NCBI GenBank assembly: GCA_946999025.1
Contig: CAMQBP010000092.1
Span: 1-7,397 of the forward strand
DNA from: an uncultured Prevotella sp.
GTDB taxonomy: Bacteria > Bacteroidota > Bacteroidia > Bacteroidales > Bacteroidaceae
Reading direction: 5' to 3'
DNA length: 7,397 nt
Positions within the stretch are counted from its first letter, which is position 1. Each line of letters begins with the position of its first letter. Below, in pieces: positions 7,029-7,397 of this stretch. The notes below the pieces were generated by a model that was given only the letters and a program-made list of their open reading frames with translations, had not been told where the DNA came from and made no database searches. A program made the position numbers and the translations under genes.

Positions 7029-7397
7029 ATGGCAAACAGACAAAGTAATTCCTACCAAGGGATGATGGAGCATTATGATGACCTGCTGACAGGACGAAAG
7101 TGGTGGTCAAGGCTATACATGCGATTGATTTGGAACCAAGACGCCAATCTCTTGGCTCGGAAAGTACTTGATTTTATACCGAACGACTTTCAGGGACGAC
7201 TGCTTGACGTTCCTGTTGGCACTGCTGTTTTTACTGCGGAGAAGTATCGCCAGATGAAAGATGCCCAGATTATTGGTTTAGACTATTCGGAAGAAATGAT
7301 AGCCATTGCGGCGTTGCGGAAAGAAACGGAGGAGATAGCCAATTTGTCTTTGGAACAAGGAGATGTTGGAGAACTTCCCTATGCCAACGAATTCTTC
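7029..7397 (+). CDS. class I SAM-dependent methyltransferase, N-terminal part (runs off the window)
   Basis: The reading frame opens at the ATG at 7029 (MANRQSNSYQGMMEHYDD) and runs without a stop to the window edge, giving 123 codons. It shows the first half of a Rossmann-type methyltransferase fold: motif I GRLLDVPVGTAVFT (56-69), where SAM binds; the second strand IIGLDYSEEMIAIA (81-94), whose acidic D85 should contact the ribose hydroxyls; and LEQGDVGELPY (108-118), where D112 is in the position that contacts the adenine. This matches the Methyltransf_11/25 type. Motif I is unusual: the normal D-x-G-x-G-x-G reads D60-V-P-V-G-T-A, keeping only the middle glycine. The 728-bp gap, the terminators and its own promoter argue that it is not part of the upstream operon. 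The substrate (small molecule, quinone, lipid or other) cannot be judged from this half, and the C-terminal part is outside the window. Confidence 0.88.
   Translation, partial: MANRQSNSYQGMMEHYDDLLTGRKWWSRLYMRLIWNQDANLLARKVLDFIPNDFQGRLLDVPVGTAVFTAEKYRQMKDAQIIGLDYSEEMIAIAALRKETEEIANLSLEQGDVGELPYANEFF

Overview
The window looks like chromosomal DNA from a member of the Bacteroidota, most likely Prevotella or a close relative. It carries an adjacent SusC/SusD pair, lipoproteins with acidic residues after the lipid-anchored cysteine, start codons without clear Shine-Dalgarno sequences, and a good match to the Bacteroidota -33/-7 promoter upstream of the last gene. The genus is an inference from overall feel, and the sequence alone does not fix it.

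Layout: positions 34-6300 hold three tightly spaced genes on the + strand (gaps of 15 and 18 bp), almost certainly one transcript. They encode a SusC-type TonB-dependent outer-membrane transporter, its SusD-type surface lipoprotein partner, and a 473-residue lipoprotein with an N-terminal Ig-like (DUF5018-type) domain and a probable beta-propeller. The third gene sits where SusE/SusF-type glycan-binding lipoproteins usually lie. Together they would bind a glycan or other large nutrient at the cell surface and import it through the SusC barrel. No glycoside hydrolase, protease, sulfatase or regulator is in the window, so the substrate cannot be read from it.

Positions 6301-7028 are a 728-bp non-coding stretch. 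The first part (6301-6557) is unusually rich in potential hairpins: a perfect 18-bp palindrome, a stem with a GCAA tetraloop, and a strong terminator-like stem. A second, AT-rich stem followed by TTTTT ends at 6610. The rest is AT-rich, with overlapping short minus-strand reading frames that might be the debris of a small gene (weak). A canonical promoter at 6964-6994 then drives a new unit.

From 7029 to the window edge is the first 123 codons of a class I SAM-dependent methyltransferase with an atypical glycine-rich motif. It appears to be transcribed separately from the nutrient-uptake operon.

I did not find a clearly new system. The best leads are the third lipoprotein of unknown specificity and the structured RNA region behind it.
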